Source: Symbiodinium natans
Taxonomy: Eukaryota > Sar > Dinophyceae > Suessiales > Symbiodiniaceae
Direction: 5' to 3'
Assembly: GCA_905221605.1 (NCBI GenBank)
Contig: CAJNDS010000935.1
Location: forward strand, 285,001 to 349,000
Length of the DNA stretch: 64,000 nucleotides
The notes beneath the pieces were generated by a model. It was not told the origin of the DNA. It did no database searches and was given only the letters and a program-made list of their open reading frames with translations. This document shows, piece after piece, positions 21,851 through 32,069 of this stretch. Position 1 is the stretch's first letter, and each line of letters begins with the position of its first letter. The translations under genes were made by a program, and so were the position numbers.

Positions 21851-21960
21851 CTAAACCCTAAACCCTAAACCCTAAACCCTAAACCCTAAACCCTAAACCC
21901 TAAACCCTAAACCCTAAACCCTAAACCCTAAACCCTAAACCCTAAACCCTAAACCCTAAG
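21851..21960 (-). repeat. Telomere tract just downstream of gene B
   Basis: About fifteen CCCTAAA units, 50 bp beyond the gene B stop. Confidence 0.96.
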
Positions 21961-22010
21961 CCCTACACTAAGCCCTAAAACCTCAACTGCATTACACCCC
22001 TGCTGTGCTT

Positions 22011-23816
22011 TCAGCGGCCCCATGCCACAACAGATTCGTCGCCCAGAACGGCTGCAAAGGCTGCGTCCGTGGCTTGGATCTGTTGCACGTCCCTCAGCCG
22101 AGATTGTACCTTGGCAGCCCTAAACCCTAAACCCTAAACCCCAAACCCCAAACCCTAAATCTGGTGGCCCAGTAACCATATTACAATTATACTACGGGCG
22201 CCCTTCTTTTGGGTTGGTTACTTCATAAAGGGAGCGTTGAACCAAAAAAGGGTCCAGGGGCACCACTGGGCGACCAAGGTACAGCACTGCTGTCACCAGC
22301 GTGGTGAGCACTGCCCCAGGTCACAACAGAACCGTCGCTCAGAATGGCAGCGAAAGCCTAGGCTGCCCAGTAAGCAAGGCTTAAAAAGGGTGCCCTTTTT
22401 TGCTTCAAGTGGTTTATAAGGGAACCTAAACCCCCCAAAAAGGGAATAAGGGCACTACTGGGCATCCTAGAAGCCTTGGAGGTGGCTTGGATCTGCTGCA
22501 CGTCCTTCAGCTGCTCTTGCACGTGGCTGCTGTCGCCGCCGCTAAAGGTATCGCCCCAGGTCACAACTGACCCATCACTCCGAATAGCGGCAAAAGCATC
22601 CTCGGATGCCTGGATAAGCTGCACGCCCTTGAGCTGACCTTGCACAGCACTGCTGTCACCGCCATGGCGAGCACCGCCCCAGGTCACGACAGACCCATCG
22701 CCAAGGATGGCAGCAAAAGCGACGCTGGATGCCTGGATCTGCTGCACATCCCTCAGCTGAGGTTGTACAGTACTGCTGTCGCCTCCACGATTAGCATCAC
22801 CCCAGGTCACAACAGACCCATCTCCAAGAATAGCAGCAAACGCGAAGGGAGTTGCTTGGATCTGCTGCACGTTCTTCAGCCGATGCTGCACAGCACTGCT
22901 ATCGCCAGCGTGCAAATGACCACCCCAGGCCACAGCAGAACCGTCGCCCAGAACCGCAGCAAATGCCCCATAGGTAGCCTGGATCTGCCGCACGTCCTTC
23001 AGCTGATCTTGCACAGCACTGCAGTCGCCACCACGGCCGGCCTGGCCCCAGGCCACAACAGACCCATCGCCCAAGACGGCAGCAAAAGCATGTTGGGTAG
23101 CTTGGATTTGTCGCACGTCCTTCAGCTGAGGTTGCACAGCACTGCTGTCACCACCGTGGGCAGCATCGCCCCAGGTCACGACAGACCCATCGCCCAGAAT
23201 GGCAGCAAAAGCCGCCTGGGTTGCTTGGATCTGCTGCACGTCCTTCAGCTGACGTTGCACAGACCTGCTGTCGCCACCACACTCAGCAGGCCCCGATGTC
23301 ACGACAGAGCCATCAGCCAGAATCGCAGCAAGAGCGAACGCAGATCCTTGGAGCTGTTGCACGTCTCTCATCCTTGGTAGCCCAGTAACCAGCTTCTGAT
23401 AAGGGCACCCTCTTTTGGGTTGGTCATTTTATAAAGGAACCCATAAACAAAAAAAGGGTAGAGGGTACCACTGGGCTACCACGCATCTGAGCTAGCAGGT
23501 CACCGCTGCTGCCGCCAACGACCACGGCCATGACAGACCCATCGCCCAGAACCGCTGCAAAAGCGGAAGAAAAGCGGATGCCGCGAACTTGAACGGTGCT
23601 CATCTGCCAAGTCAGTGCATCCCCGCTCTGCAACCCAGATTCCTTCAGGGTGGCCTCTCCATCCAGACTTTTTCCGGCGGAGTTCAAGAGTCTGCCTCTG
23701 CCAGATGCAAGAGTCTCCTGTGCTCTGCGCCTCAAGGTGTCTACAGACTCCTCCGGTCCTGCTTCTAGTGAAACCGTCCTGCCACTGAGCAGGCTCACCT
23801 CAATCGTAAGGGACAT
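22011..23816 (-). CDS. RCC1 gene B: ubiquitin-like + RCC1-like repeats (4 exons)
   Basis: Model: complement of 23488-23816, 22475-23372, 22283-22357 and 22011-22109. The total is 1401 nt, 466 codons plus TGA, and all junctions are in frame. Residues 1-75 (MSLTIEVSLLSGRTVSLEAG...) are ubiquitin-like and clearly paralogous to gene A. Ten RCC1-like repeats follow (AFAAILGDGSVVTWG...GGDSS-VQ-LKDVQQIQAT), the last ending VVAWGR-stop. All three introns are inverted-repeat elements with 4-bp duplications and use three different donors (GA, GC, GT). The likely role is a beta-propeller scaffold linked to ubiquitin-like signalling, known only by family resemblance. The gene looks intact, in contrast to gene A. 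The start is the ATG of the ubiquitin-like domain; no 5' exon was recognised. Confidence 0.88.
22110..22282 (-). mobile_element. Introner (family 1b) carrying telomere repeats, intron 3 of gene B, GT-AG
   Basis: Minus strand: AGTGCT|GTAC CTTGGTCGCCCAGTGG ... ATGGTTACTGGGC ... CTGCCAAG|GTAC. The duplication is GTAC and the intron is 173 nt. A telomere-like tract (22120-22162, including TTTGGGG variants) interrupts the inner side of the 3' inverted repeat. Joined codons give DSSA-VQSRLRDVQQ. Confidence 0.83.
22120..22162 (-). repeat. Telomere tract inside introner intron 3 of gene B
   Basis: About six units of CCCTAAA/CCCCAAA on the plus strand, inside the terminal repeat of an introner and removed with the intron. 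Confidence 0.9.
22358..22474 (-). mobile_element. Introner (family 1), intron 2 of gene B, GC-AG
   Basis: Minus strand: TCCAAG|GCTT CTAGGATGCCCAG ... CTGGGCAGCCTAG|GCTT. The duplication is GCTT, the inverted repeats are CTAGG(A/C)TGCCCAG, and the intron is 117 nt with a GC donor. Joined codons give SKAFAAILSDG, matching the repeat consensus. Confidence 0.88.
23373..23487 (-). mobile_element. Introner (family 1b), intron 1 of gene B, GA-AG
   Basis: Minus strand: GCTCA|GATG CGTGGTAGCCCAGTGG ... GGTTACTGGGCTACCAAG|GATG. The 4-bp duplication is GATG and the ends are inverted (CnTGGTAGCCCAGT). The 115-nt intron has the non-canonical GA donor, and joining gives AQMRDVQQ. Reading through would keep a frame but insert an element peptide. 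Confidence 0.85.
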
Positions 23817-24093
23817 GATGCTAAACAGGCCGCCCCTCCCTGCTCGGGTCGCTGGGCATGGCGGTCGAGGGTTTCGGCTCTATATAGGGTTCACGAGGTT
23901 TAGGGTCTAACGTGCAGGGATTTAGGGTCTAGGGTTTGGGTTTACGAAGGTCCAGGGATTTAGGGTTTAGGGTTTAGGGTTTAGGGTTTAGGGGCTGCTG
24001 TCCGGCGCCTCTAGCAATGGGTGTGGTGCTTTCTTAACTGCCCGGCTGAGGCCGAACACCCTACAAGTAACAAACCCAGGCCCTGCAAACCCC

Positions 24094-24190
24094 ACCTGGA
24101 GGCTCCTATGTAGTTCCTTTTTTTTGGGTTGGCTATAGGGGATTCTAGTATGCTACCCCAAAAAGGTACTACATAGGAGCCTTTGAGTAG
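24094..24190. mobile_element. Family 5 foldback element
   Basis: ACCTGGAGGCTCCTATGTAG ... CTACATAGGAGCCTTTGAGT. Very close to 20197-20292, so a recent spread is likely. Confidence 0.8.
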
Positions 24191-24481
24191 CATGTAATCA
24201 AGCCTTAAAGATGTGCAACTTGCATGTGCATACCATGCACTTTGGTCTGTTTGGGGAGGCCAGCTTTGAAACTGGGCTTTGGGGGGGTGAGTCTTATCGA
24301 AAACATGAAAGAGGGACCAGAAGGGAATACTATGAGCACTTCTTGCGACCCCTATACTGGAAACCTTGCAAGCCCTAGAAACCCCAACAACCTTTCCAAC
24401 CTTTCGGCTGCAGAAGCACTTTAAAGCCTCCAATATAAACCACCCACTAAGCCCAATACCTCAAACGTGAGGATGCACCCC

Positions 24482-24486
24482 TCTCC

Positions 24487-24517
<31 letters not shown>

Positions 24518-24526
24518 AAAAAAAAC
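24482..24526 (-). repeat. Poly-C followed by poly-A
   Basis: About 25 C directly followed by about 19 A, at the start of the long degenerate telomere-like region. Confidence 0.95.
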
Positions 24527-24529
24527 TGA

Positions 24530-25285
24530 TATCCTAAGCCCTCAACCTTGAAGCCCTGAACCCTGAAGCCCTGAACCTAAACCCTGAAGCCCTAAACCCT
24601 AATCCCTGTACCCTAAGCCCTAAATCCCTCCATTCCTAAAGCCTTAACTTCCTAAACCCTGAAGCCCTAAATCCTAAACCTTGAAGCCCTAAATCCCTAG
24701 ACCACTAAATCCATAAACCCTACACCCTAAATCCCTCAACCAAAATGCCCATGTACATCCCTAAACCCTGAATCCCGAAGCCCTAAGCCCTAAACCCACA
24801 CTCCCAATGTAATTCCCTGAGCCCTACACCCTCAACCAAATCCCTAAATGAATACCCAAACCCGATAAAAGACCCAAAAACCGATAAACAATCCCTGAAA
24901 AACCCTAAACCCAAAACCCTAAATGCCTATATAACTCCCTAAACCGTCAACCCTAAACCCTAAACCCTAAATCCCTAAACCCTAAGCCCTAAATCCCTTG
25001 AAGCCCTAAACCCTCAAAACCCGAAATCTCTCAATCCCAAAAAAACCCTAAAACCCTTGAAGCCCTAAACCCTAAACCCTACATCCTTTGAAGCCCTAAA
25101 CCCTGAACCCCTAAGTCCCTCAACCCCAAAAAGCCCTAAGCCCCTTGAAGCCCCAAATCCAAAACCCTAAACTCTATATCCCTAAACCCTAAATCCCGAA
25201 ACCTCAAGAACCTCAAGTCCCTTGAAGCCCTAGGCCCTAAACTTTAAACCCTAAACCCTAAACCCTAAACCCCTTGAAGCCCTAC
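24530..25285 (-). repeat. Long degenerate telomere-like region
   Basis: Roughly 750 bp of CCCTAAA-derived sequence with AAATCCCT, TTGAAGCCCTAAA and CCCAAAAA insertions. TTGAAGCCCTA recurs about ten times as a secondary unit. No gene seen. Confidence 0.85.
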
Positions 25286-25383
25286 GCCCGCTCTTTGGCA
25301 GCGAGGCGTCCTTGACTTCGGGCGTCTGCCCCGCGGCTCCGTCATCGCCAGCATCCCAGGTGTCCTCCTCCGACTCCAGGGAC
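25270..25383 (-). CDS. Candidate acidic exon
   Basis: The minus strand after a CCCAG acceptor reads SLESEEDTWDAGDDGAAGQT, then PEVKDASLPKSGR. GC-rich and acidic, between two telomeric tracts. Product unknown. Confidence 0.3.
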
Positions 25384-25387
25384 CTGG

Positions 25388-25667
25388 GTTTAGGGTTTAA
25401 GGTTTAGGGTTCAGGGTTCAGGGTTTAGGGATTAGGGATTAGGGTTTGGGGTTTAGGGTTTGGGGTTTAGGGTTTAGGGATTATAGGGTTTAGGGTCTAG
25501 GGTCTAGGGCGTAGGGTTTAGGGTTTGGGGTTCAGGGTCTAGGGTGTAGGGTGTAGGGTTTAGGGTTTGGGGTTTGGGGTTTGGGGTTCAGGGTTTTGGG
25601 TCTAAGGTTTAGGGTTTTAGGGTTTAGGGTTTAGGGTTTAAGGTTTAGGGTTTAGGGTTTAGGGCAT
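25388..25667 (+). repeat. Degenerate telomere-like tract
   Basis: TTTAGGG with ATTAGGG, TCTAGGG, TTTGGGG and TTCAGGG variants. Confidence 0.93.
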
Positions 25668-25748
25668 TCGACTCCGAAATGCAGGGCAGGGTCGGGCACC
25701 GATGTCAGGCAGCCCCAAAATCCTCGACCTCCAGCCCCAGCCCCCAAA

Positions 25749-25845
25749 CCCTAAACTTACCCTAAACCCTAAACCCTAAACCCTAAACCCTAAACCCTAA
25801 ACCCTAAACCCTAAAACCCTAATTATAAACCCTAAACCCTCCCCG
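25749..25845 (-). repeat. Telomere tract
   Basis: About nine CCCTAAA units facing the plus-sense tract at 25388-25667. Confidence 0.93.
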
Positions 25846-25984
25846 CTAAACCCTCAACGCCCCAAACAACCGAGCTCCCAAAGCCCTAGCTGGGGCGACC
25901 CTACAGCCCGAAAAGGCCCACAACCCCAAAACCCTAGAAACCCCAAAACCTTCAGCGCAGCACTAAACTCCTGGGCTTTAGGGC

Positions 25985-26209
25985 CTGGGGTTTAGAGCTT
26001 GAACAGATTGAAGCATCTCGCTTCAATACCTCATCGTACTCACTGTACACACGCAGAGGGGCTGCCATGGGGTCCATGGTCTGCTACTGTGCGCAGCCCA
26101 TGCGCGGTGGCTTTGACTCTGCCCGTGCCGTTGCTTCCAGCTCCTGCACACGGCCTTGCTGCAGTCGAAGCAGCTCCTCGCAGCGGGCCATCATCGAATC
26201 ATCGCGTTC
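25985..26209 (-). pseudogene. Coiled-coil-like coding island with one in-frame stop
   Basis: Minus strand: ERDDSMMARCEELLRLQQGR, then VQELEATARAESKPPRMGCA and Q, one TAG, then QTMDPMAAPLRVYSEYDEVL and KRDASICSS in the same frame. A heptad-like Leu pattern suggests a short coiled coil. The single stop could mean a pseudogene or an unrecognised intron. Confidence 0.35.
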
Positions 26210-26935
26210 TCAGAAGCAGAGCTCACTCAAAAGTGCTTGAGGGCGTTAGTGCTTTGAGGTTTAAGTGTTTCGTTTTTTAACCCTAAACCCTAAACCCTAA
26301 GGGTGTTAGCGGGCTGAGGATGATTCTGGGTTCTAGCTAGAAAGCGTTGCTAAGGAATTTCCCTGCAGTTTCGGGTTTAGGCTTTCGGGCAACCGGCCTG
26401 TCGTCACGATAAAAGCAGGGTGTGCTAGGCCCGTACGATGGTCGATTTTCAGGGTTTAGGTACATTTGAGCTACCATAATGCGGACGGACCGTTCATCGG
26501 ATGGTTAGTGGCTGCCAAGTGCAAGAATTAGGGGGCCTATCTGGGGCTGGGATAAGGCTTTTCGGGCTTCAGAATCTAGACCCAAGAAACAAATGGATAC
26601 CCGTTTTGGTTTAAAGGGCCTTGTCAGGGACCCTAAACCTTAACAAAAAGGAATAAGGGTGTCCGCATGATGGCTTTTTGTCCAGCATGCGCCCTACTTG
26701 TAGAAATCCAACAAGCATCCCAAAACTCGAACTCGACCCCAAGCGCAAACTCCAAAGGGTCTAGGGAGTCTAGGGTCTAGGGTCTAGGGTTTAGGGTTTA
26801 GGGCTAGGGTTTAGGCTTGAGGGGTCTCTTGACTTGCAGCCCGGATGGCGTGAGCTGCATCTGCTTGAGCAGCAGATGCTCTGGCAGGCCTGCTGCCACC
26901 TCCCAAGTTGTGAATCTGAGGGTACCCCGATAAGG

Positions 26936-27078
26936 TTTAGGGTTTAGGGTTTAGGGTTTAGGGTTTAGGGCTTAGGGCTTAGGGCTTAGGGCTTAGGGCT
27001 TAGGGCTTAGGGCTTAGGGCTTAGGGTTTAGGGTTTAGGGGTTAGGGTTTAGGGTTTAGGGTTGAGGGTTTAGGGTAC
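26936..27078 (+). repeat. Telomere tract with CTTAGGG block
   Basis: TTTAGGG flanks a block of nine CTTAGGG units. GGTACCCC(G/A)ATAAGG lies on both sides (26930-26936, 27076-27090), perhaps a duplicated flank. Confidence 0.93.
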
Positions 27079-27474
27079 CCCAATAAGGTACCCCGATTTG
27101 GGAAGTGCTCGTCTGGGCTTTCTGATAGGGTTTAAAGCCCAGGGCTTCGGATCAGCTTTGGCTTGGGGTTTCGGGCTTCTCAATGTACGAGCTGTAGGGT
27201 TTCAGGGTGCTTAGGGTTTAGGGTTTAGGGTTTGGGGTTTAGGGTTTAGGGTTTAGGGTTTAGAATGCCTCAAGCCAGACTTTCCTGGGGTTTCGAGTCT
27301 ACGCCTTAAGGCAATCCGCCAGAGTCCCAGAGCACCAGCTGCGCTACGAATGGCTTAAGAACCCCCCCCCCCCTCTAAAAAAAACAAAAAAACTAACAAA
27401 CATTCTTCCTCATGAAAAGGGTAATATAGGGTTTTTTGTTTTTGATGCTTTTGGGGGTTCTTAAGCAAATATCC

Positions 27475-27534
27475 CTAAACCCTAAACCCTAAACCCTAAA
27501 CCCTAAACCCTAAACCCTAAACCCTAAACCCTAA
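27475..27534 (-). repeat. Telomere tract
   Basis: Nine CCCTAAA units. Confidence 0.95.
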
Positions 27535-27663
27535 TAGTAGCTGCAGAAAGGAGCTGGGAAGCCTGCAGCGCGGCTGCGCGGACATGGCCCAACGCCGAGC
27601 CGGCCGCGCGCCGGCTGCGCGCCATGAGCCGCGGAAGCAGCTCTTTGGCTTCCTGGGGTATGG

Positions 27664-27786
27664 GGTTTAGGGTTTAGGGTTTAGTGTTTGGGGTTTAGGG
27701 TTTAGGGTTTAGTGTTTGGGGTTTAGGGTTTAGTGTTTGGGGTTTAGGGTTTAGGGTTTAGTGTTTGGGGTTTAGGGTTTAGGGTA
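27664..27786 (+). repeat. Higher-order telomere-variant array
   Basis: TTTAGTGTTTGGGGTTTAGGG repeats four times (21-28 bp period), so a mutated block was copied as a unit. Confidence 0.9.
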
Positions 27787-27973
27787 ATTATAGTACAGGG
27801 TATAGGGTGTAGAGTTTAAGGTTTAGGGTTCCAGGACAACACTGAAAAAGAGGTTCACCTCTCAGCCCCAACACCCCCCAAAGAGAGCCCCATACCCGTT
27901 GACGAAGGAGGATGCCTGAATGTAGGGATCCTTAGTAAGAATTAAGGTACTCCGGAATTCAGGAAGAGACCTT

Positions 27974-28168
27974 TAGGGTTAGGGTTTAGGGTTTAGGGTT
28001 TAGGGTTTAGGGTTCAGGGTTCAGGGTTCAGGGTTCAGGGTTCAGGGTTCAGGGTTCAGGGTTTAGGGTTTAGGGTTTAGGGTTCAGGGTTTAGGGTTTA
28101 GGGTTTAGGGTTTAGGGTTTAGGGTTTAGGGTTTAGGGTTTAGGGTTTAGGGTTTAGGGTTTAGGGTC
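27974..28168 (+). repeat. Telomere tract with TTCAGGG block
   Basis: TTTAGGG on either side of eight TTCAGGG units. Confidence 0.95.
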
Positions 28169-28349
28169 TAGTATGAATGAAGGTGTATTCCTTAATATTA
28201 AAGGGTTTTTTGGGCTCTTCAGGGTCCCGGAGTGTTGTGCCCTAAACCCTAAACCCTAAACCCTAAACCCCGAACCCTAAATCCTAAACCCTAAATCCTA
28301 AACCCTAAACCCTAACCCTAAACCCTAAACCCTCAACCCGTTCATCACC

Positions 28350-28450
28350 ATGGGAACCAAGCCCAGCGTCCGAAGCGAAGGTGTCACGCGCTCCCAGGAT
28401 GGTACTGGCAGCGACAAAGAGGGGCTCATCATCCTGCCAGGGGCTTCGAG
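28350..28450 (+). CDS. Candidate N-terminal exon with myristoylation-like start
   Basis: ACCATGG context start; the frame reads MGTKPSVRSEGVTRSQDGTG, then SDKEGLIILPGAS. Gly2 with Ser6 fits an N-myristoylation signal. The frame runs into a telomere tract, so a donor must lie near 28450. Product unknown. Confidence 0.33.
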
Positions 28451-28644
28451 GGGGGGGATTAGGGCTGGGGTTTAGGGTTTAGGGTTTAGGGTTTAGGGTT
28501 TGGGGTTTGGGGTTTGGGGTTTGGGGTTTAGGGTTTAGGGTTTGGGGTTTGGGGTTTGGGGTTCAGGGTTTGGGGTTTAGGGTTTAGGGTTTAGGGTTTA
28601 GGGTTAGGGGTTTTAGGGATTAGAGTTTAGGGTTTCGGGTTGGG

Positions 28645-28795
28645 ATGTTCCCCCTTCTACTAACAGTCCTTAATAGGGATTATAGCACCCCCGAGTATAA
28701 TCCCTATTAAGGACGCTTAGTATGAGCAAGAAATCATCATACCCGACTAGAATCCCTATTAAGGACTTGTAGATTTAGGGGGGAACATCCCAAGT
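28645..28795. mobile_element. Family 4 foldback element, expanded copy
   Basis: TTGGGATGTTCCCCC ... GGGGGAACATCCCAA with three copies of the CCCTATTAAGGAC/GTCCTTAATAGGG arm, suggesting an internal duplication. Confidence 0.75.
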
Positions 28796-28978
28796 TTCGG
28801 GCTCCCCCGGCTGACTGACAGGGCGGAGTTTGCCTTAAACCCGAAAACCCTAAATTTCTCAGGAAGAGAATTGGCCCCAAACCCTTTAACCCCAAGTCCA
28901 CCACAAAAAACAAAAAACGAACAACAAAAACACCGGCGAAACGAAACCACCGGGCCCCTACTTGGGGTCCGCCTTGTG

Positions 28979-29092
28979 CTAGGTCGGCCAGAAACCTAGG
29001 ATGAAAAAGGGTGCCCTTTTTTGCTCAAAGGGGTTTATAAGGGAACCTAAACCTACCAAAACGGGAATAAGGGTACCTACTGGGCACCCTAG
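28979..29092 (+). mobile_element. Family 1 element, intergenic copy, TGTG duplication
   Basis: CTAGGTCGGCCAG...TACTGGGCACCCTAG flanked by TGTG on both sides (28975-28978 and 29093-29096). Same body as the introners of genes A and B (AAAAAGGGTGCCC, GGTTTATAAGGGAACC). Confidence 0.85.
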
Positions 29093-29752
29093 TGTGTTTT
29101 GGAGTACCTTGGGGGCTCCACCTTCCCTCCATTATCTCCCGTTCTTGTGTTCTAGTGGGAAGACAAACCCTGCAACCCCAAAGCCCGCAGCAGCCTAGGA
29201 GGAGCAACAAAACCAAAAGTGCCAAAGCCATAAACCCTAAGAAGCCCTAAACACTAGAAACCGAAAGCCTAAACTCTAGACCCTAGAATCCCCAAAACCC
29301 TCAAATCCTAAACCCTAAACCGTAAACCCTAAACCCTAAATCCTAAACCCTATAAGCCCTAAACCCAAAATCCTAAACCCAAAAACGGGACAAAAACAGC
29401 GCCCCCGAAGAGGGCCTGCAGACCCCAGGCCGCGGCCCAAGCCTTGGCACCCCGGCAACCATGTTTGAAAGAAGGGGACCCTTTTGCTGGGTTTGGGGTT
29501 TGGGGTTTGGGGTTTAGGGCTTAGGGTTTAGGGTTTAGCGTTTAGGTAAGGGTTTAGGGCTTAGGGATTAGGGCTTAGGGATTAGGGCTTAGGGCTTAGG
29601 GTTGAGGGTTTAGGGTTTGGGGCTTAGGGCTTAGGGCTTCGGGCTTAGGGTTTAGGGTTTAGGGTTTCGGGTTTAGGGTAATTAACCCACGCCCCTCCCC
29701 CCCCCCCCAAAAAAAAAAAAAAAAACAAATAAAAAAATAATCATAAAACAAA

Positions 29753-29805
29753 ATAATAATAATAATAATAATAGTAATAATAGTAATAATAATAGTAATA
29801 ATAAA
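29753..29805. repeat. (AAT)n microsatellite after poly-A
   Basis: AATAAT/AGTAAT trimers following an A-rich stretch and a C run. Confidence 0.93.
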
Positions 29806-30563
29806 GGAAAAAGGGCACCACAGCGCTGCCAAGAAGCATCCCAGGAGCCCTGGAGGGAGGAAGACGAGTGAGGCCATGCCTCGTGACAGCACCGGGGGAC
29901 TTGTGAGTTGAGGGTTCTTAGGGTTTAGGGTTTAGGGTTTCGGGTTTAGGGTTTAGGGATTTGGGGGTTTAGGGGTTAGGGTCTAGGGTGTTTAGTGTTT
30001 AGGGGGTTTAGGGTTCTTAGGGTTCTTAGGGTTTAGGGTTTAGGGTTTAGGGTTTAGGGAGTTTGGGGGTTTACGGGTTTAGGAGTTTAGGTTTCGTAGG
30101 TGTAGGGGGTGTAGGGGTTTAGGGTTGAGGAGTTGAGGGCTTAGGGTTCTCAATGTGGTTTAGGGTGTTAGGGGCGTTGGTTTAGGGTTTAGGGCACTGA
30201 ATACCTGCGTATACGAGGAAGTATACCAGGTTAGCCCTTGCAGCCCTACGCAAGATGAAACCCTGAACCCTTGCCACCTAACCCCCCAAACCCCAAACCC
30301 AACCCTCAACCCTGAAGCCTAAACCATGAAACCTGAAACCTGAAACCCTACACCCTAAAGCCTTACCTGCCGGAACCCTCGGCCCTGCCTCCTGTGGCGG
30401 CGCCTGAGCGCAGGGTACCTGTCTGCTCCATCGGGTTCAGGGTTTCGAACATTATCGGATTGAAGGTTGGGGCTTAGGGCTTAGGGCTTAGGGCTTAGGG
30501 TTTAAGGTTTAGGGTTTAGGCTGGCGTGTTTAGGGTTAATTAGGCGGTTAAGGGTTTAGGGTT

Positions 30564-30674
30564 GGCATGTTCACCCCCCCCCCCCATACTAACAATCCTT
30601 AGGAAAAATAATGAATAATCGGAGGTACTACAAACCCTATGAAGGCCTGCCAGTACATGGGGAACTTCCCAAGT
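30564..30674. mobile_element. Family 4-like element, diverged
   Basis: GGCATGTTCACCCCC, ACTAACAATCCTTAGG ... GGGGAACTTCCCAAG. Clearly worn. Confidence 0.5.
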
Positions 30675-31224
30675 TTCTAGCACTGTCGCATTAGGGGTTT
30701 AGGGTTTAGGCTTCAAGGTTTAGGGTATCTAGGTTGTAGGGTGTACGGTTTAGGGTTTATAGCATTGCTCAAGAACCCCTCAAAACGCTCTGAAACACTA
30801 AACCCAAAATCCTAAACCTGAAACCCTAACCAGTATAAGGAAGAGAACTTGTGTCAGGGTTGAGGGTGTCAAGGAGCTATAGGGCTTGGGATTCAGGCTT
30901 GCGGGTTTAGGGTTTAGGGTTTAGGGTTTAGGGTTTAAGGTTTAGGGGGGGTTCAAGGTTTTGGCTTGCCATACTACCCTTGAAAGCTGGCGGATGGGCT
31001 CGTGCGAACAAACCTGCGCTTGGGGCTTTGACCTAAGGTTGGAACCATGGGCCCTGAGTATGCTCCCTTACCTTTGCTTATAGGGATGCGAACTATATGG
31101 GCCCTTGCTACATAGTGTGTGTATAGGTGTTATGTAACAAGGGACCCGAATTAAGGGCCCATACTTGCAACCCTAAACCCTAAACCCTAAACCCCAAAAC
31201 CTAAACCCTAAACCCCCACACGTT

Positions 31225-31329
31225 GAGACAGCGCCGCTACTTGCAATGCCAGTGGCGGCCATGGCGCACTCCAGCAGCCGCGCCGCCAACAACGTCGCCT
31301 TCATGGCCGAGCAATGGGGGGCATCTAAG
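31225..31329 (+). CDS. Candidate exon with GTGAAA donor
   Basis: The frame reads ETAPLLAMPVAAMAHSSSRA, then ANNVAFMAEQWGASK, and ends at AAG|GTGAAAC. GC-rich and Ala-rich, between telomeric tracts. Product unknown. Confidence 0.3.
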
Positions 31330-31629
31330 GTGAAACTTAGTGCCTCTGCGTAGACCCCTAAACCCTACAAATCCTGAACCCTTAACCCTATAAATCCTGA
31401 ACCCTAAACCCTGAATCCGAAAAGATCCTTAAATCCGAAACCTTGAAACCTTGAAACCTAAACCTCTTCAAGCCGCGTTTTCGAATTCTGTCCGTGCGTG
31501 TGCCCCTCTCTCTCCCAGAGGCTGAGACAAGGGCTCAGGCCAAGAAAGCACGCGGAAGAAGCCCCGCGCGCTCCATCCCGAAATCTCGACAACCCCAACA
31601 CCCTGAAGCTCTTAGTTAGGGCTCGTAAA

Positions 31630-31697
31630 ACCCTAAACCCTGAACCCTGAACCCTAAACCCTAAACCCTAAACCCTAAACCCTAAACCCTAAACCCT
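31630..31697 (-). repeat. Telomere tract
   Basis: About nine CCCTAAA/CCCTGAA units. Confidence 0.94.
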
Positions 31698-31707
31698 GTG
31701 CTTGTGG

Positions 31708-31803
31708 GAATCCTGCCTTGGCGTCGCCAAGGCCGGCGGCTTCTGGGACGAGCCGTGCAATCTCCAGGGCTGCAAGCTCTTGGGCCCGGCCCGCTTGGCC
31801 TAA
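31708..31803 (+). CDS. Candidate terminal exon, Cys-containing
   Basis: The frame reads ESCLGVAKAGGFWDEPCNLQ, then GCKLLGPARLA and TAA, directly followed by a telomere tract. Product unknown. Confidence 0.3.
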   Translation, partial: ESCLGVAKAGGFWDEPCNLQGCKLLGPARLA

Positions 31804-31973
31804 GGTTTAGGGTTTAGGGTTTAGGTTTTAGGGTTTAGGGTTTAGGGTTTAGGGTTTAGGGTTTAGGGTTTAGGGTTTAGGGTTTAGGGTTTAGGGTTTA
31901 GGGGTTAGGTTTAGGGTTTAGGGATTAGGGTTTAGGGTTTAGGGTCAGGGCTTAGGGTTGAGGGTTGAGGGTG

Positions 31974-32025
<52 letters not shown>

Positions 32026-32069
32026 GGTTTAGGGTTTAGGGTTTAGGGTTTAGGGTTTAGGGTTTAGGG
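31804..32069 (+). repeat. Long telomere tract with TTGAGGG block
   Basis: About 36 units; ten are TTGAGGG in one block (31950-32028). Confidence 0.95.

Larger units (their letters stand above)
23817..24529. other. Region upstream of gene B
   Basis: Short telomere-like runs, a family 5 element and a C/A homopolymer pair. No TATA-like (TTTT) promoter box or spliced-leader relict was recognised ahead of gene B. Confidence 0.5.
26210..28349. other. Region without a recognised gene
   Basis: Telomere tracts, a worn family 1-like segment at 26590-26670, and a very GC-rich island at 27545-27655 (GCCGGCCGCGCGCCGGC) with no clear frame. Confidence 0.6.
29097..31224. other. Region without a recognised gene
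   Basis: Degenerate telomere-like sequence, the (AAT)n block, a family 4-like element, and a family 13-like inverted repeat at 31050-31168. Confidence 0.6.
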
